Assembly (NCBI GenBank): GCA_040954595.2
Contig: CM082598.2
Span: 8,804,001 to 8,868,000 of the forward strand
Direction of reading: 5' to 3'
DNA: 64,000 nucleotides
Origin: Balanoglossus misakiensis
Taxonomy: Eukaryota > Hemichordata
Shown one piece after another: positions 26,753-37,564 of this stretch (within the stretch, counting starts at the first letter, position 1; each line of letters begins with the position of its first letter). Both the position numbers and the translations under genes were made by a program. The notes under the pieces were generated by a model. The model had not been told where the DNA came from and searched no databases. It saw only the letters and a program-made list of their open reading frames with translations.

Positions 26753-27505
26753 TATGGGAAAGTACATTGGAGGAAGCGAAGACAGCGCGCACAAAGATAT
26801 AGATGAGTTGAAGAGGGACTGCAATCTTGTGACTTCTTCTGCAAGGATGGTGAACCTGTTTCATCAGATAGAAACCACAGAGGACTCCCAAACGGCAACA
26901 AAAATGGCAGTGTACAATGTGTGTATCATCAGCACTCTCCTCAATGGCAGCAAAACATGGACGACCTACTTGAAACAGGAGTGCTAACTTAACAGCTTCC
27001 ATCTGCATTATCTTCGCTATATCCTTGGCATCCACTGGAGTGACAAAATTACCAATGCCCAGGTCCTAGAGCGTGCAGGTCTTCCTATCACATTCACACA
27101 CTTCTTAGGTAATGCAGACTTCGGTGGCTAGGCCATGTGCCAAGGATGGAGGATGGACACATTCCCCCAAAGAGAAGAGACAGTCACCCCCATCTGGGCT
27201 ACAAAGATGTCTGCAAGCGTGACATGAAAGCCCTGGACATCAACACAGAGAATTGGGAAGAGGTTAAGGCAGTGTTCTTCACAAGCAGCTGAAGTCATGG
27301 AGAGGAAGAAATCCTGACCACAGCCAGTGAAAAGAGAGCCAAGCAGAAGGCATGCACCCAAGAAGATACCCAAACAAGTCACATCAGCAGCAAATATGGC
27401 AGAGAGATTGCCACTCCCGCATCTGACTAAAAGCCACAGCTGTCGCAACATCATGACTTTCTCTTGCACAATATCCATAGTCGGTACCGACTGACAGAGG
27501 CCTAC
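26753..27505 (+). mobile_element. 5'-truncated non-LTR retrotransposon, reverse transcriptase C-terminus
   Basis: Plus-strand translation gives a degraded version of the region after the reverse transcriptase domain of jockey/CR1-like LINEs, often seen as fragments in marine invertebrate genomes. Visible pieces are STLLNGSKTWTTYLKQE at about 26931-26981, FHLHYLRYILGIHW with DKITNAQVLERAGLP at about 27000-27085, and a later tail about 80 codons on with YKDVCKRDMKALDINTENWE in another frame (27200-27260). Stops at 26985 and around 27130 and changes of frame show that it is dead. The endonuclease and polymerase core are absent, as expected for 5' truncation. The exact clade is uncertain. Confidence 0.75.
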
Positions 27506-27914
27506 TGACACATAGGAATTCAAAAATACAACCATGTCAATCAGAGATACCAAACATGAACCCTGAACACCCAAAACATTATGAAAATTCAAAATACAAA
27601 AATATAAGCAAAATACAGCCATGGCAGTCCCAGTTGTCAAAATACAAGCACAGAACTCCCAAACACCCAAAAATTCGTGAAATTCAAACCCACAAAAATG
27701 AATAGCAATCACATATGCCCAATACAACTACTGAAGTCCAAGATAACCAGTTCAACAATAAAACACCCAGACACAAAAATTGGTGTCTTGCCATGCAACA
27801 TCTGAAAAGGTTTGGGCAGTCATAAGTAACTGCTTATCAAGACCCTCTACAGAATCAAAGTAATTTGGATCACTCACACAAATATACATTATACATGCAC
27901 GAAGGCACAGAAAC
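27506..27914 (+). other. Gene-free stretch, A-rich with degenerate internal repetition
   Basis: It holds loosely repeated blocks (CCCAAAACAT, AAATTCAAAATACAA, AATACAAGCACAGAACTCCC) that may be the 3' untranslated tail of the preceding LINE. I found no gene. Confidence 0.4.
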
Positions 27915-28112
27915 AAATATACATACATACATGCATACATACATACCCAGGTATATGCATACATACCGGTACACACACAAACACAGAAATGCATTTAAAA
28001 ATATAAACAAAATAAGTGAATGAATGGATGGATGGATAAGCAAACAAATAATAAAAAAATAAAAACATATGTGAATGAATGAATGAATAAATGAATGAAT
28101 GGATGGATGGAT
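27915..28112 (+). repeat. Tetranucleotide microsatellites (CATA and GAAT/GGAT)
   Basis: CATA repeats occupy about 27920-27970, and GAATGAATGGATGGATG-type repeats occupy about 28018-28112. The low-complexity open frames on the complementary strand are artefacts of these runs. Confidence 0.9.
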
Positions 28113-28159
28113 GAAAGAACAAATAAACACAAGACGATATAAACAAATAAATAAACAAA

Positions 28160-29496
28160 TTATACCTGCAAGCAGGATTGATGGGTCCTATTGTTAGGTA
28201 TGCTCCTAATTAATTAGGTCAACATAGGGTCAAGGGGGTTCTGAGATTTAACCGTCAGGTCATGTGACTAATTAAAAATTCAAGGTTCAATGGACATCTA
28301 CTCATTGACCTCGACCACTCATGCAAGTTTGAGAAGTGTACTTGCAGTGGTTTCAGAGATCCAGGCCATCAAGAATTGAAAAAAAAGAAAGAAGTGGAAA
28401 GAACAAAAAAGCCTATAAAAGCCAATGGCTTTGGCCCCTAATAACAAACAAACAATAAAATTAAAGCTGCATGCACCCTTGGAGGGGCCCAAGCATATGA
28501 ATCAAATACAAGAAAGTCAAGGGTCAAGCCAATGTCAACAAAATTTTGATGCCATAGGGATTATGTTAAACAATAAATTTAGAATTTGATATGCACATAT
28601 TTAATGAGGTCAAGGGGGTCCTTAAATTAACCATCAATTTATAGTTCCTTACTTGTACATGTTAACGAAAATCTGTACAGACATGTTTGCTGTAATCCCA
28701 CCAAACATGACACTGTTAGGTCTTATAGTTATGCAGTAATACACATTTACGTGATACTAGGGTCAAAGGTTATGGAGGTCACGTGACATACAAGGGGGAG
28801 AGGGGTATTGGCAAAATGATTTCTTCCCATAATGCCACCTGTCCACCAAAAATCAGCTTTCTATGTCTATTTGTTCGCATGGAATTAGATACATGCATAA
28901 TTAATGTTGGTCAAAGGTCAAGGGATAACCCCAAAATTTGCATGTTCCTCCTATACCTGTATATGTCAAAAAACTAGTCCCTGGTTCTATTGGCTACCCT
29001 ATAATTAGACATGCATTTATCCAATGGGGGTCAAAGTTAAGGGGGTAACCCCCAAATTTGGCTTTTATTTTGGTCTCATTCCGGTCACTGGTCAACAACT
29101 TGCAGCCCAGAATGCCAGAATAAGATGTCACCATAGCTTAACTGTAAAGGTATAGGCCTATGGCTGGGTCAAAGGTCATGTAAAAATTCTCAAAATTTAA
29201 ATTGACTATGACCTTGAAATTTGGCATGTAGGATACTGGCCATAATGGTGTACAAGGCAAGATAACAGAATTTTGTTCCTCATTTCTGATGCAAAGGAGG
29301 TCCAATTGAAATTTCAATCCAAGATGGCCACTAGGCTACGTGACTAATTAAAAATTCATAAGTGTTATGCACAAGATTTGTAGATTCACATTTAAGTTCT
29401 AGCTTTATAAAAAAAATAGCGTCAAGGACACTGTGGTCCCATTTGAGGACATAGCACATAGCAACGTAGCAATAAGCATATCTGCTCTCGATGCCA
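28160..29496 (+). repeat. Degenerate repeats rich in GGTCAAAGGTCA
   Basis: This gene-free stretch is made of degenerate blocks related to the tandem that follows. Recurrent phrases are GGGTCAAAGGTCA-like motifs (28758, 28910, 29168), GCACATAATTAATG-like blocks, and AAGGGGGTAACCCCCAAATTTGGC at 29037-29060 given here only by its core AACCCCCAAATTTGG. No protein coding is apparent. Confidence 0.6.
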
Positions 29497-30150
29497 AGAT
29501 ATGGAAAAGTAGGTCAAAGGTCACCTGAGGTCATGCAAAATTTGGGCAAGAAATTTTGACCCTATACTGGTCCATGTTCAACAAAAACCAAACCTATAGC
29601 CCTATTGGTTAGCCTGGAATTTGGTATGCACATAATTAATGAGATATGCAGGTGTCACAGGTGACCCCCAATTTTGGCTTTTCAATTTTAGTCCCTACCC
29701 TCCAAACGCCAAGTCTGTACCTGCTCTGGACGCCAAGATATGATAAAGTAGGTCAAAGGTCACCTGAGCTCATGCAAAATTTGGGCAAGAAATTTTGACC
29801 TTATACTGGTCCATGTTCAATAAAAACCAAACCTATAGCCTTATTGGTTAGCCTGGAATTAGGTATGCACATAATTAATGAGATATGCAGGTGTCACAGG
29901 TGACCCCCAATTTTGGCTTTTCAATTTTAGTCCCAACCCCCCAAACGCCAAGTCTGTACCTGCTCTGGATGCCAAGATATGGAAAAGTAGGTCAAAGGTC
30001 ACCTGAGGTCACCCAAAATTTGGGCAAGAAATTTTGACCCTATACTGGTCCATGTCCTACAAGAACGAAACCTCTAGCCCTATTAGTTAGCCCGGAATTA
30101 GGTATGCACATAATTAATGTGTTAAGCAGGTGTTACAGGTGAGCCTAAAA
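29497..30150 (+). repeat. 238-bp tandem repeat, about 2.8 copies, each with a DR1 motif
   Basis: Units start at AAGATATGG at 29497, 29734 and 29973, giving periods of 237 and 239 bp. Shared text includes CAAGAAATTTTGACC, CTGGTCCATGT, ATAGCCCTATTGGTTAGCC, TATGCACATAATTAATG and GTGACCCCCAATTTTGGC. Each unit carries the exact AGGTCAAAGGTCA at 29511-29523, 29750-29762 and 29989-30001. The last unit fades at about 30150. Confidence 0.9.
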
Positions 30151-30279
30151 ATTTGCCTTTTATTTTGGCCCCGTTGTGCTCACTGACCAATAGACAGTCA
30201 CTGTACAGGACTATTGCACAGACAAGAATTCCACAATAAGACGTGGACATAGCTTAACCATTGAGGTATAAGTAAAGGT

Positions 30280-30745
30280 ATAAATTTAATAAAAAGACTA
30301 AAAAAATCATAAAAAATAAAACATCCATGATATCAACTTAACACTTACAGGTCGGTGTGAGGTTGACATAAGGTACATGCATACCAATTTTCAAAGCAAT
30401 CTGACCAGTAGTTGTTGACTTACAGAGTTTTGATCAATTTCACAATTTTCCAGCTAATTTGCATATTTTTGGGCCTGACAACTTCGTTTGGACAAACTCC
30501 CATCTACAGCCCTGCCTGCACCTACACACCAAATATTGAGGTGATACGCGCAGCGGTTTTCAAGTTTTTGATGTGGACGGACATACAGACATACATCCAT
30601 ACATCCATACATCCATCCATCCATCCATACATCCATACATCCATCCATCCATCCATACATACAGACGCAACCCATCCCATAAGGTGACCTTGGTATATAG
30701 GCCTATACCAATGGGACCTAAAAATACACCAATGGGACCTAAAAA
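30280..30745 (+). repeat. Dispersed repeat with CATA/CATC tail and terminal hairpin, copy a
   Basis: The body contains GTGTGAGGTTGACATAAGGT, ATCTGACCAGTAGTTGTTGA, CAGCTAATTTGCATATTTTT and CAAACTCCCATCTACAGCCC. It is followed by GTTTTCAAGTTTTTGATGTG, GACGGACATACAGACATAC, a CATC/CATA microsatellite at 30593-30660, and a terminal hairpin GGTATATAGGCCTATACC next to AATGGGACCTAAAA. The same order recurs at 42610-43062, 44560-45219 and 46060-46604. The final 22-bp phrase is duplicated here. It is a transposon-derived family of uncertain class. Confidence 0.85.
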
Positions 30746-32153
30746 TACACAAAAAGATTCAAATAAAAATAATAAGCTCACACCTATAAATCCCCTTTGG
30801 CTATGAAAAATTCCTATGGCAGTGAGTGCCAATTTTGTATCATATTGCTATTAAACCTCTAATTCTTCTACATTAATGAATCATTAATGTACAATACTAG
30901 AAAACCATGCCCATATACAAAAATGGAAAAAATGATAATTGAAGTTAATAGAGAGAGCAAGTCAAACCAATGTGCAATGGTGTGTACTCTTAATTGTCTT
31001 GTTAGCTCTTTAAACACAACTGTTTCACACAAGTTTAATACCAATATTTTTCTGCAATTTTTTTTCAAGGTATTTATTCAGTAATTCAATTTTTCATGAG
31101 TCTTTTTCAGCTCCTATTGTTTTGATTTTATGAGCCCCTGATTTAACAGGGATGCGAAAAATTCACAAATAAATAAATAATGAATACCAAAATAATGCTG
31201 TCATTTGTTTACCATTCAGCTTATTGAAAGTTTACCTGGGTGCAATTATGTGTTGCATTTTTAGGCTAAATGGTAAACACCTGAAGGTTGCTGTTTCCAG
31301 TGCAATTAGTCTTAATTTACACACAGTGCTTGTTACGCGCAATGCTTATTGTGCCTAGAGGACCCAACAACCTTCAGGTTATGCTGAACAAATTGTAATG
31401 ATAATTTAGGACTGCAATAAAAAATAGGATGGGATTTTAGGACTGCAATAAAGTGATAAAATTGGATTTTAGGACTGCAATTAAAATATGATGGGATTTA
31501 TTTGAAAGTATTCTACTTCAATGTCAAACTTGAAGTAGTGTTGGCATACTGAAATGTACACATTGCCATTTAATGTTAACCTGCTCCCTCTCTCTCCAGG
31601 ACACAATCACCAAAAAATGCTACAAGACTATTACATTTGTAATATGGATCATATAACTCAGGTTGGGATCGTTCAATGTTCAATATCAACTCATGGTGGA
31701 AGTTCTGTCCTTGAAATGACGATGAAATCAAACACAGTTTGTTGAAGTCAGTAACACACATCATCCAATGCACCGGCTTTTGAATTCATACATGTATCCT
31801 CTTCTTTCCTATAAACAGAAAGAGGACATCACACTTACCTTGTATTGATTTATTAAAGTAACAAAGAGACATTAACTTCCACACAGAAACAAAAATGTGC
31901 TCCTGTCAAACACTGAACAGGGAATAAAAAAAGAGGCCCAGGAAGTGACAAAATCCAATCAGGTAATTTCTTGATCACTATTCAATATGGTGGTTGGTGC
32001 CCATTGACTGCCAAACATGTCATAAGAAAGTATATTTCAACAAGCCTGAAGAGAAGCTATCAATCATGAGTGACACAGTCTTGTCAATGATATAGTCCCC
32101 ACTGTATTATTTTAATACATTGAAATAAAAATTGACATGCACGTACATCAGAG
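30746..32153 (+). other. Mostly gene-free stretch
   Basis: It contains a short tandem at 31405-31500 (three copies of a phrase with TTTTAGGACTGCAAT) and an inverted pair ACCTGAAGGTTGCTG (31278) and AACAACCTTCAGGT (31367). A polypyrimidine tract ending CTCTCTCCAG at about 31600 is followed by an open frame of 45-50 codons to 31745, which could be a terminal exon on the plus strand, but nothing in its product is recognisable. Confidence 0.4.
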
Positions 32154-33034
32154 TACAGTGAACCGTTGATTATCTGAACAGGTAGGGGGATGTACAGGCT
32201 TTTGGTTCAGATATGCAATCAGTTCGGATATGCAATCTTAAGGCCCAAAGGGGGGGGGGGGGGGTCACATTCAGGTCATATCTCACATATACATGTATAG
32301 GTACATGAACCTGTACCATAGTAGACAAGACACATCATTTTCCTTTCTATTTTTATTTCTAAGTAAATTTTGAAGCATTTTGAAAATTGTACTAAGCAAA
32401 GTAATAAGATAATTGATAAAAAAAAGAATGACGGTGTTGAGGTCGATAACGTGACGCTTGCGTTTCATTGATGACGCAGCCATGATGACATAGACTGTTA
32501 TGGCGGATGCAGAGCGATGCTGGTTCGACGATGTTACAAGATCACTACTGGAAATTACAAAATGGTGTCATTTCCCAAAACCCACTTCTACCTAACCAGT
32601 TAACACTTTTAGGTTTTGACGAAATGCTGCAAAATGCCGCAAACGTTTAAAGAAGAAGTCGGCCACCAGTCGTAACCTTTCAGCAAGGCCGACAAATCGT
32701 ATGCGGCTGAACGAACCATGCCATTGTTGAGCTGTTCATTTTCACATCTCTTGCGATTGCATCCAAATGATTCATACCCGAGGATACAAAACATTAACAC
32801 TTTCAGAATCAAAACAAAAGTCTAATGGGCGGTAAAGTTGTTTAAAGAAATAACTTCATTAAAGAGGAAGGTGCTGTACTATTATGCCATCCTTTGACAG
32901 CCAGGGCCGTGAATATCAAACAATGATTAAGCAAGGCATACGCCTACATGTAGACTTTGCGGGGAACACAGAGTGAGTTCAGATAGCCGAACAATGTGGA
33001 TAATCAACATTCGGATAATCGACGGTTTACTGTA
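32154..33034 (-). mobile_element. Tc1/mariner pogo-like DNA transposon remnant
   Basis: The ends form terminal inverted repeats: TACAGTGAACCGTTGATTAT at 32154, and the reverse complement of the right end reads TACAGTAAACCGTCGATTAT. The second half GATTATCxGAAC resembles the termini of pogo/Tigger elements. Inside, an open frame on the minus strand starting at 32483 opens MAASSMKRKRHVIDLN, which looks like the basic start of a pogo/CENP-B-type transposase. It lapses after a few dozen codons, so most of the transposase is deleted. A poly-G run of about 20 bases lies at 32246-32264. Confidence 0.65.
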
Positions 33035-33142
33035 CATCATGGTTGTATGAAGTCAAAACAGAATCATTTCAAGCATGTCTGACATATGGCTCTGCACTTG
33101 AATTGTTTGTGTGAAAAAGATGGTTGCCTGATGACCACACAG

Positions 33143-33324
33143 CGTTATCAGGATACTTACTTGAATGTAGTGGTGTAGTCTCAGTTCATAGATGCTTGCA
33201 GTGTTGTTGTTACTGTTCCATCTAGAAGTTGTGTACGATGCTTGTTGCTAATGACATAGTTGTTGTTACTGTTCCGTCTAGAATCTGTGTGATTTGCATA
33301 TTCTTTAACCCATCAACCATAACA
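33143..33324 (+). repeat. 5' LTR of a Ty3/Gypsy relic
   Basis: This 182-bp segment matches 36404-36568 in the same orientation. Shared blocks are GTTATCAGGATACTTAC / GTTATCGGAATACTTAC, AAGATGCTTG-like text, GTTGTTGTTACTGTTCCATC and TTTAAC near the end. Here the LTR starts with CG in place of the canonical TG, and it ends ACA. It also contains an internal partial duplication of the GTTGTTGTTACTGTTCC block. Confidence 0.75.
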
Positions 33325-33489
33325 TCAGAAGAGGTGACAGAAGTCTGGGGAGGTTAATAGACAGCAACAACTTGTGATTAGCAGGATTTTTTACACAAGA
33401 TACGCAGATATTAAGTGCTATGGAGGAGTACCAACTTACCATCGTCAAAATGTAGTATTGTCAGGACTTACTGAAGTCGAAGAAATAGA

Positions 33490-34830
33490 AGATGACATTC
33501 AGTGTTTTGGATGCAGTGACACTAATGGATGAAGCACTGACAGACCATGACAAGAACTTGATACAACCTCAAACTGAACAAAAAGAAGTCACGCTAAGAC
33601 AAAAGGAATACTTCCCTTCCATAGGTCAACTACTCAGTTGAGATGGATATCAGACAGATCCTGCTCAGGTGTCAGCAATTCTCAATGCTACAACCACGTG
33701 ACAAAAAGGGAATTAATACAGCACCTTTTGGGTTTTGTCAACTATATACCTCTTGCAATTCATGCCAAAGCTATCAGAGATATGTGAACCACTATGCAAA
33801 GTAATTGAGAAGAAAGTTGAATTCATATAGGAGAGTCAACAGGCAGAGGTTTTAGCTACCATACAGCAGATGATCAGGACAACACCGGTATTCAAGTACT
33901 GTGATGTTTACAGTAACGTGACCATACAGTGTGATGCGTCAGAATTTGGATTAGGATCATGCCACACTACTTCAGGATAGACAGCCAGTGGCATTTGCAT
34001 CAAGGTCACTGTCACTAACCGAACGTAGATATACTGAGATCGCAAAAGAATATTTGGCTATTGTTTATGTATGCTACAGATTCGATCATTTAAAAACAAC
34101 ATGGAAATATAACTTGCAATATCCGATGCCTGCCAGGTTCAAAGATTTATATCCCAAATATATGCTGAGCTGAGCCTGTGAACAAGGCAATTACAATCAA
34201 AGAGAGAAGTGTAGTCCAGAGTATCAAATTTTCTAGATGACTGAGGAAAATCAACTTGACTCCATGCATCTGTCAGAAGGCATACACCACCAAGTCAAGC
34301 ATACTTTGCATTGCAAGCTCAGCTTCATGTGCACAATGATGACAGGCTTGCCACACTCACAGAAAGATGTTCTGATTAGTATCCAGGAACTTCTGGAACT
34401 TCACAGATGAATTAACTGCACAATATGGGGTTATGTTCAAAGGGATAAAAGTGATCATACCAATGTCTATATGTCAACGATGATCACAAGAGCACAAACT
34501 AGCCATTTTGGATTTGACGATTGCAAAGAGCATGTGATGTTCTTTTTCGGTCAGGAATGACAGGGGAAATCACAGAAATGTGCAGCAATTTTCTATCTAT
34601 GGTAAACAACAGAAGGGGCCCATCATGTCACATTGATGTCCAGAAGAATAAGAACCACTATGCCAACATCACAGTCACTTCTGAAGCCTCATGTCATAGA
34701 CGATGTGTCAGAAAATATCAGAAGCAAGAAATAGATGGCCAAAGCTTACAACAATTATACCAAACCTCTACCAGCTTTGGACTACAGCCAGTACAACCAA
34801 GAGCTCCATGGCAAAGAGGATCATGAGTTG
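33490..34830 (+). pseudogene. pol: Ty3/Gypsy Pol remnant (RT end, RNase H, integrase zinc finger)
   Basis: Translation in shifting plus-strand frames follows the order of a Gypsy polyprotein. The distal reverse transcriptase is seen as TMDEALTDHDKN (about 33515) and TDPAQVSAILNAT (about 33656), then FVNYI-like and KLSEICEPLCKVIEKK (about 33770). RNase H follows with QCDASEFGLGS at 33927 and PVAFASRSLSLTERRYTEIA at 33982. A region like FTDELTAQYGVMFKG (about 34400) and the integrase zinc-binding piece CDVLFRSGMTGEITEM (about 34530) come after. Stops and frame changes are frequent, gag, protease and the catalytic RT core are missing, and no catalytic integrase is seen. It sits between two LTR relics, so it is a dead, internally deleted element. 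Confidence 0.85.
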
Positions 34831-34886
34831 CCAAAGTCCGTGGGCGTTCGTATCAGAGAAATGACAGATTCATTTGATTACATACA

Positions 34887-36091
34887 AATCTGATTAAAAT
34901 CAGATGTAGGGAACGCCGACCAACATCTGACCAACTCTCACTGGAGCTCCCGTTGAAATCGCGCATTCTGACCCGGCCAATCAGATTGCGTGTTATGCCG
35001 ACCAAAGAATTGCACTGGGAGATGGGAGAAATGTTGTTGTTGACTTCGAGTATCGCACAGAATACGACAGATTGGCTTTCTCTTGTGTACAATTACATGT
35101 AATCCCATGATATCTTTCTTTGTTTGGCGTCATCGTATGCGAGTGGTTTTCGCAGAGCAGTGCAACGTCCAGCTGTAGCCATATACAAATGATGAACTGT
35201 CGTTGATCATTCATAAACTCTCCTAACAAGTCGTCATGTTCGCCCTCGTAGTCATGCCACCAGTCGGGAAAATGACGTACTTCATGTAAAAGTTTATAAA
35301 AAAATAAACTAAATTTCACTGCCATGTATCCCAAAACCATTAATGTGACAGGATTTTAAGAATAACGCTAACTTCGGCTATGGAAGGTCAAGTCATAGCT
35401 CTGCGTACAGGTCTGTGTGTCCCCGACGCACCACATCCCTGCATAAGGCCCCATAGACAAAACTGGTGCGTCTGCGGTCCGGACCCGGACGCCCGACCGC
35501 AGCTTTTTCTGTCGAAATTCGATTTTATCGAAGCAAAATCCTTTCCCTGTCTACTTCAACCGACCCCAAATATGATGCGATTAACTTCTTCTAATGTCCG
35601 TGTAACGCCGGGAACACACAGACCTGCACGCAGAGCTAGTCAAGTCAGTGCAGTCGGTCGGTACACTCTGGTGTATACAAACGATCGTGGCGACAGAATC
35701 TCTCCCTGGGACGGCCTTACACAAATGTAATCGATTCTCTAACAATTTTACTGCGACTTGTTGCCACGTCTTATACATTTCGTTGGCCAATGGAATATAG
35801 AGGTTCAGTCGTCACGCTGAACTGGCTCGAAACCATTCTCCCCACGCTGATTCGACTCTCGCGCCCGGGATATATGTCTGTGGTAGCCCCATGGTAACAG
35901 CCGCAAGGGGCCAGGTCATGTGATTGTGGGATGCCTATCGTTTGCTATAAGGCGCCTTCTGATTGGTTTACGCAACCAGTAAATCCTGTCGATTTCAATG
36001 GGAGCTCCAGTGAGAGTTGGTCAGATGTAGTGTGAGGCGACAGCATAAAAAAAACACGTCGCCGTTCCCTACATCTGATTTTAATCAGATT
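34887..36091. mobile_element. Non-autonomous DNA transposon with long inverted ends, inserted in the Gypsy relic
   Basis: Both ends begin AATCTGATTAAAATCAGATG in inverted orientation and continue with GTAGGGAACG and, after an indel of about 35 bases, ACCAACTCTCACTGGAGCTC, giving inverted repeats of over 100 bp. A direct repeat TTGATTACATA flanks the ends (34874-34884 and 36090-36100), compatible with a target duplication of 9-11 bp. Long inverted ends plus a duplication near 9 bp suggest a Mutator-like non-autonomous element. Its interior has minus-strand open frames (35340-34993, 35790-35581) with no family I recognise. A related copy in inverse orientation lies at 41590-42080. The interior is noticeably richer in CpG than its surroundings. 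Confidence 0.7.
35396..35638. mobile_element. 243-bp nested MITE with a 9-bp target duplication
   Basis: The ends are inverted: TAGCTCTGCGTACAGGTCTG at 35396, and the reverse complement of the right end begins TAGCTCTGCGTGCAGGTCTG, continuing TGTGT(C/T)CCCG. The 9-bp sequence GTCAAGTCA is present on both sides (35387-35395 and 35639-35647). In the related copy at 41590-42080 the insertion is absent and a single reverse-complement TGACTTGAC remains at 41817-41825. A 9-bp duplication is the known hallmark of Mutator-like elements. The insertion post-dates divergence of the two host copies. Confidence 0.8.
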
Positions 36092-36100
36092 GATTACATA

Positions 36101-36322
36101 GATACATGCATACATACATGCATGCATGCATACATACATACAGACAGACAGACAGACAGACAGACATACATACAGACATACATACATACATACATACATA
36201 CATACATACATACATACATACATACATACATACATACATACATACATACATACATACATACAGACAAACAGACAGACATACATACATATAGACAGACGCA
36301 ACTGATCCCATCAGGTCACAAT

Positions 36323-36361
<39 letters not shown>

Positions 36362-36396
36362 TTGGTATATATATATATACCAACTGGGACCTAAAA
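36101..36396 (+). repeat. CATA/CAGA and TA microsatellite with dispersed-repeat terminus, copy b
   Basis: CATA and CAGA runs occupy about 36101-36290. They are followed by GACGCAACTGATCCCATCAG, TA runs at about 36325-36380 that can pair as a hairpin (GGTATATATATATATACC), and the terminal AACTGGGACCTAAAA. This is the tail of the dispersed family seen at 30280-30745, without its body. Confidence 0.85.
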
Positions 36397-36403
36397 AGGG
36401 GAC

Positions 36404-36568
36404 GTGTTATCGGAATACTTACCTGTGGTGGAATGTTACCGTCTCAGGTCATTGTTCACAGTCCCAAGATGCTTGTAGCTGAAGACATGACTGAATAAAG
36501 TGTTGTTGTTACTGTTCCATCAAGAAGCTGTGTCTAGAAGCATATTATTTAACTAACCGACCAGGACA
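36404..36568 (+). repeat. 3' LTR of the Ty3/Gypsy relic
   Basis: This 165-bp segment starts with canonical TGTTATCGG and ends CCAGGACA. It pairs with 33143-33324. Together they delimit a relic of about 3.4 kb that includes two later insertions. Confidence 0.72.
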
Positions 36569-37371
36569 GGACCAGACCAAACTGCAAAATAAATAATAAT
36601 AATGATGTTTATTTACACAAATATAAAATGGTACATATTGTAAAGCAGAGTCTTCGCTCGTGGTGGGTAAATATAGAGTCAGGAAATAGCTGCAGCTAGT
36701 CTAGCCTGTACTCCTACAATAAAGCTTGCTAAACAAAATTAAATATAAATATTGAGAGGTTGAACCCTATGGGTGCATATATATGTCAGAGAACATTGTC
36801 TATATACCAAGTTTTAATGCAATTGTGGTCGTCATATTAGAATAATTGTACCATACACCACACTAATGATGTTTGCAGCTTGAATTGTTACCTTTTGAAA
36901 TCTGCTTGGCTGGTTTACAGCAATTAATGCACAGATCTAGGTTGGCAGATGTTCAATCATCAGAGAGAAATCTGCAAAGATGAAAAATATGTCAATAAGT
37001 ATACTTGCATCAAGCAAAACGACAATAAAATGTATCCATGGACAGATGAGCTCCAGGCTTCATGAACAATACAAGACACCATACTGTTGTTCTTGAATGT
37101 GAGGACAAAACTTGGCCTTTTGTGCCATTCAGATCTTCACTGTGGTTTATGAATATTACGTACTTCAATGGCTGCTCATACACATTTAAATTTGCATACT
37201 CACACCACAGGAGTCATGTTACCTGGTTACCATTTTGGCGTTTGGACTGGAGGATGTATTGAATCATGGAAATCTGAAACTAATGAGAAAAAATTGTGTA
37301 AATAGACAATTATAACTGACTGCTCTGGACTGCAACTTGTTGGCTAACAAACCCAGCACCTGTAACAAATA
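36569..37371 (+). other. Gene-free stretch
   Basis: I see nothing recognisable apart from a short AATAATAAT run at about 36585. The open frame at 37062-37262 has no family resemblance and no clear splice borders. Confidence 0.45.
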
Positions 37372-37375
37372 ATTA

Positions 37376-37560
37376 GAGGTTATAAACGGCTAGCGAGGGT
37401 ATTTGGTTGCGGATATAAGACCTCTCAGGTGAAAATTAGCATATTTGGCTGGAAATAATCACCGAGCGAAGCGAGGTGATTATTTCACCCAAATATGCTA
37501 ATTTTCACCTGAGAGGTCTTATATCCGTACCAAATACCCGAGCGCACCGTTTATAACCTC
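37376..37560. mobile_element. 185-bp palindromic MITE
   Basis: Two arms of about 89 bp form a nearly perfect palindrome. The left arm starts GAGGTTATAAACGG and includes GGATATAAGACCTCTCAGGT; the right arm is the reverse complement and ends CCGTTTATAACCTC. The loop is about 7 bases in GAGCGAAGCGAG. The 4-bp ATTA lies on both sides (37372-37375, 37561-37564) and is a candidate target duplication. A foldback or MITE origin is the simplest reading. Confidence 0.8.
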
Positions 37561-37564
37561 ATTA

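Noticed and set aside
36017-36394. Open frames of Tyr/Val/Cys/Met or His/Thr/Tyr repeats
   Set aside because: They are translations of CATA and TA microsatellites.
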